Positions 1-6,934 of a stretch of 27,701 nt of DNA are shown here, one piece after another. The notes under the pieces are model-generated. The model worked only from the letters and a program-made list of their open reading frames with translations. It made no database searches and was not told where the DNA came from. Source of the DNA: Gemmatimonadota bacterium. GTDB lineage: Bacteria > JAAXHH01. Position numbers and translations under genes: made by a program. The stretch spans positions 1-27,701 of the forward strand of contig JAPOOT010000194.1 in assembly GCA_026713285.1 (NCBI GenBank). Direction: 5' to 3'. Position 1 is the first letter of the stretch. Each line of letters begins with the position of its first letter.

Positions 1-497
1 ATCTGATCGAGCAGCCAGAGGGTCCGCTCCACGTCGCACAGGCAGCAGCCGATGTGGGGTTCCATGGCGATGACCACGCCGTGGCGCCCGCCGAAGTCCA
101 CGAGATCTCCCACCTCGTTCAGCAGGCGGTCCCGGACGTCCGGCCAGTCCTCCGGTAGGCCGCCGGGCGTGGTATCCAGGCAGGGCACCAGATGGTTCAT
201 GGTCAGGTCCGCGGCGAGTACCACGGTATCCTTGAGCCGGTTCATGTTGGCAGCGTGTTGGCGCACGTCGGGATCGAGGAGGCTGGTGTGCCCGGCGATG
301 GCGGGCATCTCCACGCCGTGCCGCTCGAACAGGCCCCGGATCCGCCGGCGTTCTTCGGTGTCCAGCGTCCCCAGTTCCGTGGAATATCCCGGGATGACAG
401 TGATTTCGATGCCGTCGTAACCCAGCCCCGCCAGATGGGGGACTGCTACGTCCATTTCGACTGTGGGCATGCCCCACGTGGAATAGCCTAGTTTCAT
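1..497 (-). CDS. Sugar phosphate isomerase/epimerase, partial
   Basis: The gene runs off the left edge of the window, so only about 165 N-terminal residues are visible. It starts with MKLGYSTWGMPTVEMDVAV, followed by HLAGLGYDGIEITV. This is the usual opening of the xylose isomerase-like TIM-barrel family, in which the first strands carry G-Y/F-S and G-Y-D-G-I-E. A later segment reads VVIAMEPHIGCC. The Glu of EPH matches the metal-binding Glu of this family, which generally interconverts keto sugars or related polyols in the cytoplasm. The substrate cannot be told. The ATG at 497 is the first start in frame. The gene lies downstream of a Gfo/Idh/MocA oxidoreductase on the same strand, a very common pairing in sugar or inositol catabolism, although a 181-bp repeat-rich spacer separates them. 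Confidence 0.85.
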   Translation of the reverse strand, partial: MKLGYSTWGMPTVEMDVAVPHLAGLGYDGIEITVIPGYSTELGTLDTEERRRIRGLFERHGVEMPAIAGHTSLLDPDVRQHAANMNRLKDTVVLAADLTMNHLVPCLDTTPGGLPEDWPDVRDRLLNEVGDLVDFGGRHGVVIAMEPHIGCCLCDVERTLWLLDQ

Positions 498-527
498 GAT
501 AGATCGTCCCGGAGACTGTTTGGAATG

Positions 528-671
528 CCGGCCCTGCCGCACCTCAACCGCACCTAAGCCGGTCCTGCCGCGCCTCAACCCCGCCTCAACCGCACCTAAG
601 CTGGCCCTTCCGCGCCTCAACCACCCTTCCGCGCCTCAACCAGCCCTGCCGCGCCTCAACCGCGCCTCAAC
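528..671. repeat. Degenerate tandem repeat, 11-bp core
   Basis: On the minus strand the spacer is built from the 11-mer GTTGAGGCGCG, repeated about seven times with variants such as GTTGAGGCGGG and GTTGAGGTGCG. Between copies sit short GCAGGGC- or GAAGGG-type inserts and a GCTTAGGTGCG variant. The array begins directly after the stop codon of the upstream oxidoreductase gene. Copies are imperfect and the spacers are not constant, so this is not CRISPR. The 11-mer does not recur as an array elsewhere in the window. Confidence 0.8.
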
Positions 672-678
672 GCCAATA

Positions 679-1947
679 TCAGATACCCAGGCTTTCATTG
701 ATTTCCTGCTGGTAGCCATTGGTGTCGTCCGCCATGATCTCGTCCACGGTGACCGCCCTGCCCGCCTGGCCCGATTCCATGATGCCGTAGGAGACGGCGA
801 CCGAGCGCATGCCCATGTAGCCGTCGACCTCGGGCTGGCGGCCTTCGTCGATGGCTTGCGCGAAGTCGGCGTACTCGATGGCGATGATCTTGCGGTCCGT
901 CTCGGGGAAGGGAAAATCGTAGTTCCAGAGCCGGTCTCCCCCGAAGAGGGCGGCCGTCGCCTCGTCCAGGCAGAAGTCCGGCACGAGTTCGAGCAGGCCT
1001 TCACCCTGCAGGGTCTCGCCGTCGCGGACGATGGTCAGCGGCTGGCCTGAACGGTCTCCCGGCAGTTCCATGGAACCGGATGAACCGTAAATCCCCCGGT
1101 GCCAGAATCCCTTGCCGAAGGTCGCGTGCTCTTCCAGGTACTGGCAGACGGCGCCGCTCTGGAAGGTCAGGGTCGCGTAGGCCGCGTCCTCGGCCGTCAC
1201 CTCGAATTCCGCCGGCATCTCGGCCTGCCAGTGCTCGTACACGCCGGCCGGCGAATTGCCGGTCTCTTTCGCGGGGTCCTTGCCTGCCATGTGGTTGTAC
1301 CGGATCTTTTCGTGCAGCCGCGTCTGGGCGTAGATATCCGACACCGGCCCCATGAAATACTCCAGGATGTCGGCGAAGTGGACGCCCACGTCGAGGAGCA
1401 GGCCGCTCACGTTCTTCAGGTGCCGCCAAACGGTGATCATCATCTTGTTCTCGCCGCCCGCGGTGTTGTGCACCATGTAGCGTGGGGTACCGATCACGCC
1501 CGCGTCCAGCAGCGCCTTGCCCAGTCGGTTGACGGGATCGCGCCGGTAGTTCTCGGCCACTGATAGGATGCGGCCGGCCCCGTCCGTGGCTTCGCGCATG
1601 AGCCGGCAGGCGCGCACCGTGAGCCCCATGGGTTTTTCGCTCATCACGTCCCATCCCCGCGACGCCGCATCGGCGCACACCGTGTGATGGTGGCGCGGGT
1701 CGGTGCAGATGTCGACGGCCTGCAGGTCTCCGGCGTCCACCTCGTCGAGACTGCCGACGACGGCGGGACGTATGCCAAAGAGGTCCTCAACGTGACCCGA
1801 GAGGGATTCGGCGTTCTCCTTTTTGGGGTCGCAGGCGACTACGGGTTCGAAACGGCAGAGCCCGGTGCGGTGCAGTTCCGCCAGGCCGTAGAGGTGCCGG
1901 TGGCCCATGCCGCCGCAGCCCACTAGTCCCAATCTGATCTTAGACAT
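679..1947 (-). CDS. Gfo/Idh/MocA family oxidoreductase
   Basis: The 422-residue protein is a cytoplasmic NAD(P)-dependent dehydrogenase of the glucose-fructose oxidoreductase/inositol dehydrogenase family. The N-terminal Rossmann motif GLVGCGGMGHRH lies at residues 7-18, with the GxGxxG element at G10-G15. The family Glu-Lys-Pro signature (SEKPMG) is at residues 103-108, and its Lys is the usual catalytic residue. An open frame extends 37 codons upstream, but MSKIRLGLVG at 1947 is the natural family start and has TGGAG about 6 bases before it. Such enzymes oxidise or epimerise sugars, inositols or their derivatives; the substrate cannot be told here. The partial isomerase downstream suggests a joint sugar or polyol pathway. 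The spacer after the stop is filled by an 11-bp degenerate repeat. Confidence 0.93.
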   Translation of the reverse strand: MSKIRLGLVGCGGMGHRHLYGLAELHRTGLCRFEPVVACDPKKENAESLSGHVEDLFGIRPAVVGSLDEVDAGDLQAVDICTDPRHHHTVCADAASRGWDVMSEKPMGLTVRACRLMREATDGAGRILSVAENYRRDPVNRLGKALLDAGVIGTPRYMVHNTAGGENKMMITVWRHLKNVSGLLLDVGVHFADILEYFMGPVSDIYAQTRLHEKIRYNHMAGKDPAKETGNSPAGVYEHWQAEMPAEFEVTAEDAAYATLTFQSGAVCQYLEEHATFGKGFWHRGIYGSSGSMELPGDRSGQPLTIVRDGETLQGEGLLELVPDFCLDEATAALFGGDRLWNYDFPFPETDRKIIAIEYADFAQAIDEGRQPEVDGYMGMRSVAVSYGIMESGQAGRAVTVDEIMADDTNGYQQEINESLGI

Positions 1948-2263
1948 GATCGCTCCAATGTGTCTTAGTATCCGGCTTAAGTTGAAATCTGAAGAACAAC
2001 GTACATAAACGGGTAAATCAGAACGACTTATAATATGGAGCGGACGACGCCCTGTCAAGGCTCCGGAGACGACGGAATCGCGCCTGCCCGGTATATTCCC
2101 CGCTTGTCTACGAGGGTCGTGTTCGTTATATTGGAATTGTTATCCGCAACCCGGCGAACCGGGCGCTCTTCGTTGGTTATTCCGGCTCGCGGGCGATGCA
2201 TTTCGTCGATTGGTCCGTTCTCGAAGTCAAACGACATATCAGGAATAAGGATAAAGGGAAATC
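1948..2263. other. Intergenic region between divergent genes
   Basis: These 316 bases separate the minus-strand oxidoreductase from the plus-strand small membrane protein, so promoters for both should lie here. An AT-rich patch with TTATAATATGG lies near 2026-2038 and another (GTTATATTGG) near 2124-2135. Neither has a convincing -35 partner at 16-18 bases, so I do not call a promoter. The open frames here overlap both strands and show no recognisable protein. No repeat or RNA is seen. Confidence 0.5.
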
Positions 2264-2572
2264 ATGCTTAGACTGATCATTGCCGTGGCCACCACGGCGG
2301 CACTCACCGCCCTCACCTGGCGGAAACGCAGATTGATCCGGGCGATGGTGGAAGAACTGCTCGACAAGGGTATCGAACTGACCGTCAATAACAGGTTCTG
2401 GCCCTCGAAGTCCGAGCGGGATATCGATGTACCCATCGTCTACGTCACCGATGGTGGATCGAAGTACCACCGGTCCGACTGCCGATTCCTGAACGGCAAT
2501 ACCAAGGCCATCGCCATCGACAAGGCGGTGGAGGAATACGCCCCGTGCGGAAGCTGCCAGCCTGACGAATAG
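2264..2572 (+). CDS. Small membrane-anchored protein with HxxxC...CxxC motif
   Basis: The 102-residue protein has one N-terminal hydrophobic segment (about residues 3-18), then a basic cluster WRKRRLIR. The C-terminal module runs VYVTDGGSKYHRSDCRFL (59-76), then a short helix and YAPCGSCQP (92-100). H69, C73, C95 and C98 form a likely metal site. The pattern Y-V-T-x-x-G-x-K-Y-H-R-x-x-C-R-x-L followed by A-P-C-x-x-C is known from small domains at the C-termini of some nucleases and ComEC-like or secreted proteins. Its function there is not established, so I give none. The start at 2264 has an AAGG-type site a few bases upstream. The positive-inside rule suggests an N-out topology or a signal anchor with the module on one side only; the side is not determined. 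Confidence 0.75.
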   Translation: MLRLIIAVATTAALTALTWRKRRLIRAMVEELLDKGIELTVNNRFWPSKSERDIDVPIVYVTDGGSKYHRSDCRFLNGNTKAIAIDKAVEEYAPCGSCQPDE

Positions 2573-2606
2573 CCCCGCCGTTCCGTTGGTTCAGCGAACC
2601 GCCACC

Positions 2607-3725
2607 TCATTCCAGCGCCTGTACCAGGTCGTCGATCAGATCCTCGGCCGCTTCCAGTCCGGTGGACAGCCGGAGGAGGTTGGGCGCCGTAACCGATCCG
2701 GGTCCCTCGATGGACTGCCGGTGTTCGATCAGGCTTTCGACTCCGCCCAGGCTCGTGGCGTTTCGCATCAGCCTGACCCGGCTTACGACCCGTAGCGCGT
2801 CTTCCCGCGTGCCCTTTATCCGCAGGGAAAGCATGCCGCCGTACCCATCCATCTGACGCGACGCGACGGCGTGTCCCGGATGTTCGGGCAGGCCGGGATA
2901 GTCGACGCCCTCGATCCCCGGATGGCCGGCCAGCGCCGCGGCAATGGCCTCCGCGTTGGCGACGTGGCGCGCCATGCGGCAACCGAGGGAGCGCAGTCCG
3001 CGCAGGACCAGCCATGCGTTGAATGGCGAGAGCACTCCGCCTGTGATCGTCCGCACGCGCCGCGCCTGTTCGACCCGGTCTCCGTCTTCCCGAAACACGA
3101 GGGCGCCGCCCTGCACGTCGCTATGCCCGCCCAGGTACTTGGTCATGGAATGCATGGCGATATCGGCGCCGTGCTGAAGGGGCCGCTGCACCACCGGCGT
3201 GGCGAAGGTGTTGTCCACGGCAAGCAGGGCGCCGGCGCCGTGTGCGATATCGGCCACCGCGCCGATGTCGATGACGTCCATGGCCGGATTCGAAGGGGTC
3301 TCCGCCCAGAGCATCTCCGTATCGGACCGCGTGGCGCGCCGGACCGCGTCGAGGTCGGTCATGTCCACTTCGCTTACCTCGATGTTCCAGTTCGGCAGGA
3401 GTTCCTTCCCGATCGCGCGGGTAACGCTGTACACGTCTTTGTGCATCAGGAGGTGGGCGCCCGGAGGGAGTATCTGCATGCAGCCCGTTACCGCCGCCAT
3501 GCCCGATGCGTAGACCAGCGATTTCCCGCCATCCTCGATGACCGCCAAAGCCTCCTCCAGCCGGTCCTGGGTCGGGTTGCCCATCCGGATATAGACATGG
3601 TCGTGCGTCGCTTCGCCCTCCGGCGTGTGTTCGAAGGTGGTCGAGAGGTGTATGGAAGGCGCGACGGCGCCCGAGTCGGGTTCCAGGCCGCCTCCCGCGT
3701 GGACCAGCAGGGTGTCTGGTTTCAT
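2607..3725 (-). CDS. Cys/Met metabolism PLP-dependent enzyme (cystathionine gamma-synthase/lyase type)
   Basis: The 372-residue protein has the full length of the trans-sulfuration family. MKPDTLLVHAGGG and APSIHLSTTF form the N-terminal family signature. YASGMAAV (72-79) is the phosphate-binding region, AVDNTFATP (169-177) contains the Asp that pairs with the PLP ring, and SMTKYLGGHSDV places the Schiff-base Lys at K196. The family includes cystathionine gamma-synthase, cystathionine gamma/beta-lyase and methionine gamma-lyase, and the sequence alone does not separate them. The open frame continues upstream through the arsI tail in another reading frame, but AGGAG lies 6 bases before this ATG, which fixes the start. 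It sits 58 bases behind arsI on the same strand. Co-transcription with the arsenic genes is plausible, perhaps supplying thiols, but this is inference. Confidence 0.92.
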   Translation of the reverse strand: MKPDTLLVHAGGGLEPDSGAVAPSIHLSTTFEHTPEGEATHDHVYIRMGNPTQDRLEEALAVIEDGGKSLVYASGMAAVTGCMQILPPGAHLLMHKDVYSVTRAIGKELLPNWNIEVSEVDMTDLDAVRRATRSDTEMLWAETPSNPAMDVIDIGAVADIAHGAGALLAVDNTFATPVVQRPLQHGADIAMHSMTKYLGGHSDVQGGALVFREDGDRVEQARRVRTITGGVLSPFNAWLVLRGLRSLGCRMARHVANAEAIAAALAGHPGIEGVDYPGLPEHPGHAVASRQMDGYGGMLSLRIKGTREDALRVVSRVRLMRNATSLGGVESLIEHRQSIEGPGSVTAPNLLRLSTGLEAAEDLIDDLVQALE

Positions 3726-3783
3726 GGTTGCTCCTGTTTCAAATGCTTCCTCCGGCTTTATCGCAAACCCGGCCGGATCGCGA

Positions 3784-4302
3784 TTACCCGCCGCAGCACG
3801 TCGTCGTGACGGACGAACGCGCCTGCTCGGACGGATGTGTGTGTTCGGACGAACGCGCCTGCTCGGAAGGGTCGCCGGATTCAAGGTCCGCGCAGCACGC
3901 TTCTTCTTCCCTTCCGCCCGGTTCATCCAGGTCCCTGTTCAGCACGTAGATCTCCCATTCCCGGCCGTCCGGATCCTGCACCCAGAACTTGTCCTGGTTG
4001 GCGTGACAACAGTCGACGTCCATCTCTTCCCTGGTCTCCAGTCCCGAGCCCCTGATCCGCTGCAGATGCCGCAGGACCGTTTCGTGATCCCGGACCTCGA
4101 TGCCGAAATGGTTCGCCGCGTCGCCCGCGGCGGTCCCATCCGAATACAGGGCCAGGTTCAAAGGGGCGATGGAAGGCAGGAACTTGACGTACCTCGGCCT
4201 GGTCTTCACGGGTTCCTCGCCGAAGAACTTCTCGTAGAACGCGACGCTCCGTTCCAGGTCGCGGACGGGAAACGAAAGGTGGATCTTGGGGTAGTCTGAC
4301 AT
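3784..4302 (-). CDS. arsI: ArsI-type C-As lyase (organoarsenical demethylase), vicinal oxygen chelate fold
   Basis: ArsI is a ferrous-iron dioxygenase of the glyoxalase/extradiol fold. It cleaves the carbon-arsenic bond of trivalent methyl- and aryl-arsenicals. The 172-residue protein keeps the family pattern: H8, H65 (AANHFGIEV) and E117 (DGREWEIYV) fit the 2-His-1-carboxylate iron site. The vicinal pair C98-C99 in VDCCHANQDKFWVQDPDG is the arsenical-binding signature that separates ArsI from other VOC proteins. The related CadI family is the main alternative. The start has AAGGAG seven bases upstream. The C-terminus is odd: after residue 125 it carries two more Cys-Cys pairs (C136-C137, C169-C170) and two copies of PSEQARSS. 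These are encoded by an exact 21-bp direct repeat at 3811-3831 and 3847-3867. The gene follows arsR by 79 bases. Confidence 0.88.
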   Translation of the reverse strand: MSDYPKIHLSFPVRDLERSVAFYEKFFGEEPVKTRPRYVKFLPSIAPLNLALYSDGTAAGDAANHFGIEVRDHETVLRHLQRIRGSGLETREEMDVDCCHANQDKFWVQDPDGREWEIYVLNRDLDEPGGREEEACCADLESGDPSEQARSSEHTHPSEQARSSVTTTCCGG

Positions 4303-4381
4303 GGATTTCTCCTTAAACAGGCTGGGTGCCGGCGGCCGCGCGCTTACGATAGCTCCGGTCGCGTCCGCATGGGTCCGTTTC

Positions 4382-4696
4382 TCAACAACAGGCGGTAAGC
4401 AGGCGGACCAGGTCGCTTACCCGTTCGGGCCGCACACGGTAGTAGATGTACCGCTCTTCCCGCCGTGACGCCAGCAGATCGGCGCGGCGCAAGACGTCCA
4501 GATGGTGGGACAGGGTCGCCCACGGCACGTCGATCGCTTCCTGCAAGTTTCCGACGGTATCCCCCGCTTCACCTTTCCTGACGAGGTGGTAGAAGATGGC
4601 CAGGCGAGTCTTGTGGCTCAGTGCCTTGAAGGCCGACGCGTGTTTCTGTTCGGCTTCGAGGTCCGTGACGGCAAGTATCGTGTTGATTATTTCCAT
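4382..4696 (-). CDS. arsR: ArsR-family repressor with a C-terminal Cys-Cys pair only
   Basis: The 104-residue winged-helix protein has the ArsR/SmtB core: AFKALSHKTRLAIFYHL (22-38), the recognition region VPWATLSHHLDVLRRADLL (57-75) and the wing SRREERYIYYRV. Classical ArsR proteins bind arsenite through a Cys-x-Cys in the DNA-binding helix. Here that segment reads GEAGDTVGNLQEA and has no cysteine. The only cysteines in the whole protein are the last two residues, C103 and C104. Published work on the Shewanella putrefaciens ArsR shows that a two-cysteine site of this kind responds selectively to methylarsenite. The arsI gene directly downstream degrades methylarsenite, so a methylarsenite-responsive repressor is the natural reading, though still an inference. 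Its own promoter overlaps an inverted repeat directly before the start codon. Confidence 0.9.
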   Translation of the reverse strand: MEIINTILAVTDLEAEQKHASAFKALSHKTRLAIFYHLVRKGEAGDTVGNLQEAIDVPWATLSHHLDVLRRADLLASRREERYIYYRVRPERVSDLVRLLTACC

Positions 4697-4732
4697 ATTT
4701 CTAAAAATATAGATATTTCAATCCAACGTCAA
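4697..4732 (-). promoter_or_regulatory. arsR promoter with overlapping operator-like dyad
   Basis: Reading the minus strand, TTGACG (4732-4727), 17 bases, then TATTTT (4709-4704) form a sigma70-type promoter. An inverted repeat, ATATCTA - 6 bases - TAGAAAT, at 4716-4697 is centred on the -10 box and is a fitting ArsR operator. Only seven bases lie between the -10 and the ATG, so transcription should begin at or next to the start codon. No Shine-Dalgarno sequence is present, which suggests a leaderless mRNA. Confidence 0.6.
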
Positions 4733-4744
4733 TACATTTCGACC

Positions 4745-4920
4745 AGACCCCGGTTCCCGCATCCGGTCCCGCTCCGATCTCCGCTCCGATCTCCGCTCGG
4801 TCCCGATCCCGCCTTTGATCCCAGTCCTGATCCCGGTCCCGCCCCGGTCCCGCATCCGGTCCCCGCCCCGGCCCCAAATCCAGTCCCCGCCTTCGGTTCA
4901 GGTCAAGATCCCGGCCCCTG
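4745..4920. repeat. Degenerate C-rich tandem repeat in a divergent spacer
   Basis: The plus strand is an almost uninterrupted run of CCCGGTCCCG- and CCGATCCCG-type 6-bp half units. It includes adjacent 12-bp copies of CCGCTCCGATCT. It lies between the arsR promoter and the start of the propeller gene. The strand is strongly pyrimidine-rich. No reading frame across it looks like a protein. With the arsR promoter and about 115 further bases before 5039, it accounts for the 342-base gap between genes; in the remainder I see only a GGAAAGG ribosome-binding stretch. Confidence 0.75.
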
Positions 4921-5038
4921 ATGGCCCTGCGCGGATTCCCTTTAAAATCCCCTCCTTTGTATCTTGACAGGGCACGTGGACCGGTTGCATTTTGGATGGG
5001 TATCCGACCCCTTTGCTAGATAGCGGAAAGGCTGTTGT

Positions 5039-5668
5039 ATGAAACTCAAGCTCAGCCATGTCTTCGACGCGCCCGGCCCCCATCCCAACGGGTTGCAGGC
5101 CACGACCGAAGGCCTCTGGATTCTGGACCAGGGCGACAACCGGATCAGTTGTCACGATTACCGGGACGGCGGGACGCACAGGATCTTCGACTCCGACTCC
5201 GACCGGGGCAGCGGGATAACCCACAGCGGCACCCACCTCTGGGTGTCGTCCACCTACAGCTGCGAGACGCTGAAGGTCGATCCCGGTTCCGGCAGGACGC
5301 TGGAACGCCATCCCACGCCGGGAGCGAAGGAGACCGGCGCGCACGGCCTGGAATGGCGGGACGGTGAACTGTGGATGTCGTCGCCTCCCGACGCCACGAT
5401 ATACCGCATGGATCCCGACAAGTGGACCGTGCTGCAGTCTTTCCCCGCGCCCGGGGACCGGCCCCACGGCATTGCCTGGGAAAACGGCCGGCTCTGGTGC
5501 GTGGAGACCAATCACCGGGCGATATTCCTGTACGACCCCAATACGGGCGAACAGCTGGACCGGCTTGACGTGGAGGGCCCGGAACCGCACGGGTTCACGC
5601 TATGGCAGAACGAAGTCTGGATCGTGGACGCCACGACGGGCGGCGTTTTTCGCGGCACGCGGTCATAA
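5039..5668 (+). CDS. Five-repeat beta-propeller-like protein
   Basis: The 209-residue protein is made of five sequence repeats. Each ends in a Leu/Val-Trp strand: GLWILDQ, HLWVSST, ELWMSSP, RLWCVET and EVWIVDA. The tryptophans are at residues 27, 68, 112, 153 and 194, giving spacings of 41, 44, 41 and 41. Three repeats carry His-Gly about 8 residues before the Trp (GAHGLEW, RPHGIAW, EPHGFTLW). This periodicity is typical of beta-propeller blades of the SMP-30/Vgb/YncE sort. There is no signal peptide, so it should be cytoplasmic. No catalytic site can be named. A GGAAAGG stretch precedes the start. The Gfo/Idh/MocA gene follows after 33 bases, so the two are probably co-transcribed and the protein may act on, or sense, a sugar-acid or lactone intermediate (inference). 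Confidence 0.85.
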   Translation: MKLKLSHVFDAPGPHPNGLQATTEGLWILDQGDNRISCHDYRDGGTHRIFDSDSDRGSGITHSGTHLWVSSTYSCETLKVDPGSGRTLERHPTPGAKETGAHGLEWRDGELWMSSPPDATIYRMDPDKWTVLQSFPAPGDRPHGIAWENGRLWCVETNHRAIFLYDPNTGEQLDRLDVEGPEPHGFTLWQNEVWIVDATTGGVFRGTRS

Positions 5669-5701
5669 GCGCCACGACCTGAAAACCACAAGGAATTGGT
5701 C

Positions 5702-6766
5702 ATGGAGAAGGCACGTATAGGATTCATAGGCACCGGGTGGTGGGCGACGGCCAATCACCTGCCTGTGCTCAGGAAACGGGCCGACGAGGCGGGTGACGTG
5801 GAACTGGCGGCCGTCTGCCGGCTCGGAATGGACGAACTGCGCCAGGTCCAGGATGCTTTCGGCGTGCCCTACGGCACGGAAGACTACCGCCGGATGCTGG
5901 ACGAAGTCGAGCTGGACGGCGTGGTGGTTTCCAGTCCCCATACGCTGCACTTCGAGCACGCCAGCGCGGCGCTGGAACGCGGTCTGCACGTCATGGTAGA
6001 AAAACCCATGTGCACGAAGAGCGCCCATGCAAGGGAACTGGTCCGGCAGGCGGATGCGAAGGGGCTTCACCTGCTCGTTCCATACGGATGGCACCACAAG
6101 CCGTACATCCAGGAGGCCAGGCGGCGTCTCGACGCCGGGGCCGTTGGGAAGATCGAGTCCGTGCTCTGCCACATGGCCTCGCCCATCCGGGGCCTGCTCC
6201 AGGGCCTGGATTTCGACCACGAAGCCAACGGCGGTGGACTCTTCGCCCCCGACCCGGCCACGTGGGCCGATCCCGTGGTGGCCGAAGGCGGCTACGGTCA
6301 CGCGCAGATGTCCCACAGCCTGGGCCTCATGTCCTGGCTCACGGGCCTTGTGCCCCGCGAGGTCTTCGCCATGATGGCCGATGCGGAATCCAGGGTGGAG
6401 ATGTACGACGCCATGACGGTCCGCTTCGAGGACGGCGTGATCGGCGCGCTTTCGGGGTCGGGAGACATTCCGGAGGGACAGATGTTCCAGCTCGACATCC
6501 GGATCTTCGGCTCGGAGGGCATGTTGCTCCTCGACGTCGAGCGCGCCCGACTCGCGATCCACCGGCACGACGGACAGGACCATGTACACGACGTGGCCCC
6601 CGATGCCGGCGCCTACAGCTGCGAGGGGCCGCCGGAGAACTTCGCGGACCTGCTGCTGGGACGCGCCGTGGAGAACTACACGCCCGGTTACGCGGCCATG
6701 CGTTCCGTCATGATGCTCGACGCAGCTTACCGTTCGGCGAAATCGGGCCGGGTCGAGCCGGTGTGA
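5702..6766 (+). CDS. Gfo/Idh/MocA family oxidoreductase
   Basis: This is a 354-residue NAD(P)-dependent dehydrogenase. The Rossmann motif RIGFIGTGWWATANHLP is at residues 5-21, with G10 and G12. VVVSSPHTLHFEHA (74-87) and the catalytic signature VEKPMC (99-104) follow in the usual order. The frame also opens with TTG two codons earlier, but AAGGA lies six bases before the ATG at 5702, which decides the start. It is only distantly similar to the oxidoreductase at 679-1947, for example GTGWWA against GCGGMG, so the two are not a recent duplication. The natural substrate is unknown. Its partner is the propeller-like protein 33 bases upstream. A stop-spanning hairpin follows. Confidence 0.93.
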   Translation: MEKARIGFIGTGWWATANHLPVLRKRADEAGDVELAAVCRLGMDELRQVQDAFGVPYGTEDYRRMLDEVELDGVVVSSPHTLHFEHASAALERGLHVMVEKPMCTKSAHARELVRQADAKGLHLLVPYGWHHKPYIQEARRRLDAGAVGKIESVLCHMASPIRGLLQGLDFDHEANGGGLFAPDPATWADPVVAEGGYGHAQMSHSLGLMSWLTGLVPREVFAMMADAESRVEMYDAMTVRFEDGVIGALSGSGDIPEGQMFQLDIRIFGSEGMLLLDVERARLAIHRHDGQDHVHDVAPDAGAYSCEGPPENFADLLLGRAVENYTPGYAAMRSVMMLDAAYRSAKSGRVEPV

Positions 6767-6792
6767 CCTCGCGCTTCGAGCCGAGTTGTCAC
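6763..6792 (+). terminator. Stop-spanning hairpin, possible terminator
   Basis: GTGAC-CTCG and CGAG-TT-GTCAC can pair across a 10-base loop, giving nine pairs with a two-base bulge. The TGA stop of the oxidoreductase lies within the left arm. No T-run follows, so intrinsic termination is uncertain. The next 140 bases before the M16 gene hold nothing else I recognise. Confidence 0.4.
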
Positions 6793-6934
6793 GTAGTTCA
6801 CGGAAAGATCTGTGGCGCCATCGGGAATCGTTAGCGCCGGGTCCGTGCCACTCGTCGATCCGTGAAAGGCCGTCGCGGTATCGCACCCTGGTATTTCTCA
6901 ATCTGCTCCTCCATCTTCTAAACCGGGATGACCC

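Noticed and set aside
528..671. Possible CRISPR array
   Set aside because: Copies are adjacent or separated by unequal related filler, units are only 11 bp and imperfect, and no cas gene is present. The same holds for 4745-4920.
679..6766. The two Gfo/Idh/MocA genes as a recent duplication
   Set aside because: Their Rossmann motifs, lengths and C-termini differ strongly, so they are distinct members of the family.
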